Assembly (NCBI GenBank): GCA_030248225.1
Contig: JASANE010028376.1
Location: 1-64,000 of the forward strand
Reading direction: 5' to 3'
Length of the DNA: 64,000 nucleotides
Source of the DNA: Trileptium ribeirensis
Lineage: Eukaryota; Nematoda; Enoplea; Enoplida; Thoracostomopsidae
Part shown: piece by piece, positions 57,954 through 64,000 of the stretch
Numbering within the stretch: the stretch's first letter is position 1
Layout of the letters: the number at the start of each line of letters is the position of its first letter
Program-made: the position numbers and the translations under genes
Notes under the pieces: generated by a model
Seen by the model: only the letters and a program-made list of their open reading frames with translations
The model's database searches: none
Told to the model about the DNA's origin: nothing

Positions 57954-60850
57954 TTTAATATTTATTTTATAAAATATGGTAAATTAGCAAAGATTCCAAA
58001 TCTTGAATTTTTCCGAGTAAAATTATGAGAATTCGGTTTCATGGATTTGTGAATATAGTTATCGAATTGTTCGAAGGCTGTGTGTTTAATACGATAAACA
58101 ATGGTTCAATGATGTGCTATTTTTATATCAAAACCAAGGACTTTGCTGTTCGTAACAAACACGACCTTGTTAAAGTATGCCCGTAAAGTTTTAATAATTC
58201 TGTTCAAAAGCACAGGTTCATGTGGGTTGGATACACTCATTGGAAGACCGCAGGAGCATACGATATGCCATGAACCCTGACGCTTTGAATCATATTATCT
58301 ATAACTTTAACCAACTATTTGTCCTTGCGACTGTAAAGCAACGATATTGTTTTCGGATAGTGTTAGAGTATTTATTATATAGTATGCAAGAAAAATATTA
58401 TTTTTGTAGCTCCACTAAGCGGCTCTCCCGATTCATGATTATAACATATATTTATTTGGAGCTTAGTAAGCTATCATAATACCGCTTTTCAAAAGGAACG
58501 ATTGAAGTACGATACAATAACCTATACGGCTAGGTGCAACAGACTAGTGCAATATCGTTTGGTGGCACTCTCGTCAACTGGAAGTTTTAACTCTATCATG
58601 CCTACTAGGCACAAATGGTCCATTCGCACATTGTGAAGCATTGCGATATCTGGAGTTTGTCGTATGCCCTATGTTTGCACATGCGTTGTCATTCCACCAA
58701 GTTATGAGATTCCTTATGGAACCAAACAACAGCTCTTAGGTAAACTCACGGGCTTGCGTATACAACCTTCGCCCACAGAATCAAGTTCGATTCCTGGCTC
58801 CGGTAAAGTTTGTCAAACGTTGCACGATACACAAATAAATTTCTGGCGTGAAAGTGGCCGTAGCAGAGCAAGGCGAAAGGTAAAAACTAATTGAATTTTT
58901 ACTGATGCGACTGATAACGTGGATTATATTTTGGACCGCCTAAGTAGCTAACCAAAGTCGCAGCAAGTTAAGGCCTCACTTTTTGGCAAAAATACGGGTT
59001 TTCCTGCATAGGATCCGCAATTTTCCTTGTGCTCCCATTTTTGAGTCGCCCCAACTTTGGAATAGCGTGCTGCTGCCCTGTAGCTAACCATCATTTGCTA
59101 TTCATTTTGACATTTTCCATAGAAATATAATAATCAGATTATGTCTAGTTTCTCGACTAAATAATGCAGAACTCCAGTATTCTGTTCTATGCATATATAC
59201 AAACATGTTGTACGTGTATCACATGTCCACTGGTGTGGGAGTTTACAAACTGATTTATACATTATACATAATCCCACCGATTACTAACATTTGTGTGATT
59301 GGTCAAGGTTCATCAAAGAACTCATCTCCATCCCATCCACATAGTGCGATCTGTGGCTGTCTTTCCGGAGTATTGCACGTTTTCAAATTGGCTCGTCCAC
59401 GTAGTCATTCGCAATGTGATGGTGCGTCGGCCAACAAGATCTCTCTTGCCACCAGGGTTTACGCCATCATTCACACTGTCCCAAGCATCACATCGAAGCG
59501 CTGCAGATGTTTGTGCAACGTTGGGCCACTAAACTGGTCGACAAGTTAAAATTTTTCTCACAGCGAACCTCTATTAAGAATTACACAAAAGTCGAAATTA
59601 GTTTTGTATTTTTACCAATTTCTTTTCTGACAGCAAGTCTTCGCGTTATCTGTTTGCTATTTTGCTCGACTGTTTGCTAAGCATTAGGCTAAACACTGAT
59701 GCCACAAAAGCCATTGTATGACTAGAAAATATTTCAGCCGATTTACTATTTTTCATAAAATCGATCCTGTTTACAAGAAAATCAGGTTTAATATTACACA
59801 TATGCATTTAAACATAAATAGGCGACGATAGGCGTCCATAGCGAAGCAATAATCGTTAGAGTCGAGCCTTGCCCTAGCTAATCCGCATTCACTATCTTGA
59901 GGTTCTGCAAAAAGCAAACCCGCATTCGCAGAGTGCCGAAGACGCTGGCATAAATTTAGCAATTTCGAGCAAAATTGCACAAAGTTATGAGTAAAAATTT
60001 GAGGAAATAGATGGGATTATGAGAAAAAATTATGGAGAATGGAACACATTTTTGGTTCTCTCCATCCCTCTCCCGCAACCGCGCTTACAAGGGGTCCATC
60101 TACCCAAATAAACTGACGAACCTTTAGGCACCTATGCAATTTGTAATGCTAGGTACATATCGACTTGGCGCCTGATCCGGTGTGAAATATTCGGCTTGAT
60201 GACCAGATGCATTGATTCTCCACACATGATTCGTGTCGGTCAACTTCTTGTTATTGTATGATCAGCTTCACGTTGGAGAAATTTGAAGTATTTGTTGTGT
60301 ATCCTTGAAGTATATCTTGGGTTAACTTAGTTAGTATCTTCGGAAGTGTGAACTGCATCATATTCGAAACAAGCCATTAATACGAACAGATCTGATCGCG
60401 TATGCTACCAGTCGTCAGACAATATCAGTATACCAATACACAATTTATTTTTTGAAGTACTGCCTTTATATGATCTAGACATGGGTCACTTATTCCGGTC
60501 AGGCTGGACGTTAGGTTCAAGTAACGTAACGACGAATATGTTCCGTTAATAGCAGCTATGATCCTTGTAAACGTTAAAGACATAGTGTTGTTGCAAATAA
60601 TTTCTGAAATAAATTGCATAATTTAATTCACAAAAAATATTTATTGGTTCCCGCACGCCGATGACACTGGCTGATTGCGTCCAGCATAAAGCATATATTT
60701 ATTGTATAGTTCTTATATAAGTTTATTCCAAAATAATGTACTGAAATTGAGGCAAAGTTATAAATCGAATTCTAAAATGAGATATAATAGTTAAAATATA
60801 GTTGTGAATAGTGCGGAAATTACGATATCATGCGTACACCGATATATATG
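57954..60850. other. gene-poor AT-rich DNA with one unassigned open segment
   Basis: No gene is supported. The densest open region is 59205-59549, open in two plus-strand frames; one frame ends in a Cys-rich KRCRCLCN stretch that superficially recalls the CxCLFC end of genes A and B. It has no gap-free alignment to them and no clear splice acceptor. At about 58790-58812 a B-box-like GTTCGATTCC suggests a decayed SINE. Confidence 0.35.
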
Positions 60851-60852
60851 GT

Positions 60853-61371
60853 GAAAAGCAAAACTGAATTATGTTTCATTTATCAATTTAATATGAGTTT
60901 CATTTGTGATTGACTCGATTCGACTTGAGTTTTGGCACCAAACCTAGATTTAAAATTCACAAAAATCAATTTGATTTCACTCAAATTAAATTAGTTAGCA
61001 AAACTGAAAACAAATTGCGTGAAATCCAGTTCGGTCACATGAACCTAAGGTACGTTTATTAATGAAAATTACGCTAATTCGGATTAGTCAATATTAAGCT
61101 TATTTATATTTATTTATTTGTTTTGGTTTACTCAACTTATCTGTTTTCTTAGATATATACATACCATGATTTTAAATTCCTCTGAATTTGTTTTCGCTCA
61201 ATTTGATTTCAGCGTTGACAAATTAATTTATGCATTTATTTAATTTACCAAAATGAAATATATTTTGGTGAATTTAAAACCAGTTTTGGCGTTAAAATGG
61301 TATCAAATTGATTCATTTAAAAATCAAACTCATTTTAAACCGAGAAATGAAACAGAATTTAGATTGGTTTT
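60853..61371. mobile_element. foldback-like element with ~110-bp inverted arms
   Basis: The left arm (about 60853-60980) and right arm (about 61245-61371) are imperfect reverse complements. GAATTATGTTTCATTTATCA and ATGAGTTT at the left pair with the reverse complement of AAACTCATTTTAAACC and GAAATGAAACAGAATTT at the right. Both inner ends carry TTTAAA-TTCAC-AAAAT-type sequence. There is no coding region that can be trusted inside. Confidence 0.55.
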
Positions 61372-62619
61372 TTACCATATCACTGCACAATTTTATCGTA
61401 GTTCCCGGATATATAAGAAATCATCTGAAACATTTTGCAATTCCTATATACAAGTAAACAGCAACCGTAAAATAAGTTTACGAATGAGAACAGTTTAACG
61501 CTAAATGTATCGCTCCTGACTAGGCTCTTTTCATGTAACCAGGACAGCATACGATTAGTAATCTGTAATTCTTGTTGACTTATTGAATAATAAACTTTAC
61601 TGTTATAATTTTGTTAAGATTGATAGTACAAGAAGCACATAGAACGACATTTTGTGATACATTACTCTAGAACATGCTGTATTTTATTGGCATTTTAGTG
61701 CAAATTTTTGAGGAAACAATCGTTTTAATACCTGTAGTTGAAGCGGCTAAGTCAGCAATGGATTTCGAAGTCACTTATAGGCAATTTCATTAAAATTGCG
61801 TCATTAATTGTGTAAAACTAAAATTAAAACTTAAAACTTTAGCTGTTATACAGGAAAATTTTGGTTCAAATCAAGTTTTCCGTCCTGTAAACAGTAGGAA
61901 AGAATTTTATTTCAGTATCGCAGGACAAATATTTTATATTCAATTGTGACTCGAAAAAGCTGGAGCCTGAGCCTAAATAGTATTAGAGGGAGAAAACATT
62001 AGGACAGGGACCCTGGGACCCTAGGATAATCTAACATGATTCAACATTTCGTACATAACCGAGTATTATGATGAAAGCAAGGTTTTACTTGTCGCAAAAT
62101 TCGCTTATAAAAGGTTGCGTTGTAGAAACTCAAGCCCCAATTATAACAGACTTTACAAAACCACCCTTGTACAATGAAAATTTTCGCATCACATTTTTAA
62201 ATTTTAATGTTCTACTGCGTTTAAATACTAGTTGCTTCACTTTGCTGATATCGTTGGATCAATAGCTCATCCTCTGTGTGTAAGGCTAAATGACGCACAG
62301 TATACATAAATTTCCTATGAAAAAGATCAGTTAATAAACACTTTGTATTCGCTAACGCACGAACTATATACACTACGCGCTACTTCGCTACTAAACCAAA
62401 ACCATAAAGCTCTATCTTAGTACAGCTACGTCATTGTTACCGAGTACGAAGCCAGGAATTTAAGGTCACTAATACATTCTATTAGCACTTTATGTTCTGT
62501 GGAACAAAAGTTTCAATGAGCGACATAGCGAAACTACTACTGTCAGCTACATGCGAAGCGCACGTCAACTGAAGCGAAGTCAATTATGAAATAGATTATA
62601 GTATGCATAAATTCGATAT
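61372..62619. other. AT-rich intergenic DNA, nothing recognised
   Basis: Short frames only, with no repeat structure or splice-like pairs that I could support. Confidence 0.4.
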
Positions 62620-64000
62620 GAAGCAGGATTAATTTTTGATCAAAAAATGATTTTTTGACAACGTTTTTTTAAAAACGACCAGCATTACTTTAAATGACCG
62701 TCAAATAAAGAGTATTCGATATCAAGATAGCAATATAAATTAAGAACAAAATAGCACTTTATTTTGTAAAACCAATCCAGATCATGTATATGTCATAAAT
62801 TTTTAAATTATGCATATTTATGCATGCTGAAACCCTGAATTTTTGCCAAAATCTGTAGGTCTCGATCTTGTTGCGCTCGGGCTCTACATTTTCATTTATG
62901 TAGGACTAGACAAATATGATATCAGTGGGAAAATTTTTGCACAGATCACAGACCTGTTGGATCTTTCATCTCATTGGATCCATCACCGATGCTCACGCTC
63001 CAAATTTTTAGTTTTTTTGCAAAAAGTATCAAAACAAGCGCACTACTAGTATTAATTTTTCTTTCGGTTCGAGTCCGAGCACAGCAAATTTATGGCGGCT
63101 GAATACTACAGTTATTTCTTGAAACTTAACTTGTAAATGAAACATTTGGTTACAGTAAAATATTACAAAAAATCTTCCGTGCTTGGCTTAGTATCAGTGT
63201 TTCGACCTTCTCACTAAAATTGCTAGACCAATTCATTTATTTCAGCTCCATGCGAATTACCTTTAATCATTAAGGCTTAATCTATTAGATAGTGACGACA
63301 GTGGCTACGAAAACAAGAACTCAAAGCAATAATGCTTCAGTGTGTTGTACTATTTAGGCCTGATTTGATTAAGTTGTAAGCTAGTATGAGCGTATAAGTA
63401 TAGTTGGGACTAAATGTAGCAGGCTACGTGGGACTTGGCTCAAGTAACGCCTTACAAATATTGAGGGGGAACGTTTTCTTACTGGTTCATTTTAACTCAG
63501 ACCTGTTATTTACAATAGTTACAATTTCAGTGCGTAACTCGAATACCAAAAGATCCAAAAGCCCATTTATTTCAAAAATACCTGTTTTCTGAAAAACCAC
63601 TTAAAACCCATTTTTCTATTAATATCTCTGCTTTTAAGACTTCAGCGGCCTTTGGTGAGGTTTTGAGATGCCTCTATTTCAAAAATGCCTGTTTTCTGAA
63701 AAACCACTTAAAATCCATTTTTCTAATAATATCTCTGCTATTAAGACTTCAGCGGCCTTTGGTTAGGTTTTGGGATGCCTTTATTTGAAGAATAGCTGTT
63801 TTCTGAAAAACCACTTAAAATCCATTTTTCTAATAATATCTCTGCTTTTAAGACCTTAGCGGCCTTTAGTTAGGTTTTGGGATGCCTTTGAAGAGAATGA
63901 TAAGGCTTTGTCAAAAATGACCAAAAATTTTTAAATTTGACAAGCATTTCTTATAATTCACCTAAATTTTGTCCACTGCAGTTGAAAAATGCCTTGGTTT
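62620..64000 (+). repeat. long interspersed repeat family, copy 2 (cut by window end)
   Basis: Collinear with 24290-25330 over shared landmarks (GACCAGC, TTTTTGCCAAAATCT, TTGCGCTCG, AGTGGGAAAA, GGTTACAGTAAAA, CAAAAGATCCAA, GCTTTGTCAAAAATGACCAA). It is longer because it contains a 107-bp tandem expansion and extends past the right edge. Confidence 0.6.
63566..63889. repeat. 107-bp tandem repeat, three copies
   Basis: CTGTTTTCTGAAAAACCACT starts at 63582, 63689 and 63796, exactly 107 bp apart. Each unit continues through TAATATCTCTGCT and TCAGCGGCCTTTGGT-like sequence. It is absent from copy 1 of the surrounding repeat at the equivalent point (about 24980-25090), so the expansion arose in this copy. 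Confidence 0.93.

Noticed and set aside
58217..58281. A plus-strand segment after CAAAAGCACAG encoding SCGLDTLIGRP..., loosely like the start of the Cys-rich exon
   Set aside because: Only a few residues match the gene A and B domain, the frame stops after about 21 codons, and the cysteine pattern is missing.
59205..59549. Overlapping open frames with a Cys-rich end (CRCLCN)
   Set aside because: There is no gap-free alignment to the paralogous domain, no convincing splice acceptor and no recognisable family. Two frames being open together suggests composition, not selection.

Overview
The window looks like nuclear DNA of an invertebrate. It is AT-rich and mostly non-coding, with short exons, kilobase introns and many decayed DNA transposons, MITEs, tRNA-derived repeats and satellite-like arrays. 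There are no operons, ribosome binding sites, CRISPR arrays or rRNA genes. I cannot name the species. The structure fits an insect such as an aphid relative, or a flatworm, but nothing seen decides between them.

The main content is two related multi-exon genes on the + strand that I do not recognise by name. Gene B (46780-57603) can be assembled completely by eye from six exons into a 185-residue secreted protein. Exon 1 is a signal peptide, exons 2 to 5 are short (48-78 nt) and encode Arg/Tyr/His/Gly-rich segments, and exon 6 encodes a Cys-rich domain. Gene A (about 25449-38904) ends in the same two exon types and is preceded by 21-36 nt microexons of the same composition; its signal-peptide exon was not found. 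Every intron in both genes is phase 1, so every internal exon is a multiple of three and can be skipped or duplicated without a frameshift. The last exons of A and B align over 60 residues with no gap, about 45% identity and eight cysteines at identical positions. This is the candidate undescribed system: a clustered family of secreted proteins built from microexons.

Layout. 1-1.9 kb: more GC-balanced DNA with no gene. 1.9-12.5 kb: AT-rich, with one possible small exon and a 46-bp tandem repeat. 12.5-13.2 kb: a foldback element. 15.5-17.1 kb: a GC-rich repeat array. 17.3-20.06 kb: a complete pogo-like transposon with terminal inverted repeats, TA target duplication and a broken transposase. 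20-25 kb: dispersed repeats. 25.4-38.9 kb: gene A, with introns holding a 330-bp duplication, a 541-bp MITE, a Ty3/Gypsy fragment, tRNA-derived SINEs and a 137-bp satellite. 39-46.7 kb: repeats, a dead mariner and a hAT-type MITE. 46.8-57.6 kb: gene B, with a second copy of the MITE in intron 1. 57.6-64 kb: gene-poor DNA with a foldback element and a second copy of the 24-25 kb repeat.

Exon boundaries come from reading splice-site consensus, phase and paralogy. No transcript data were available.
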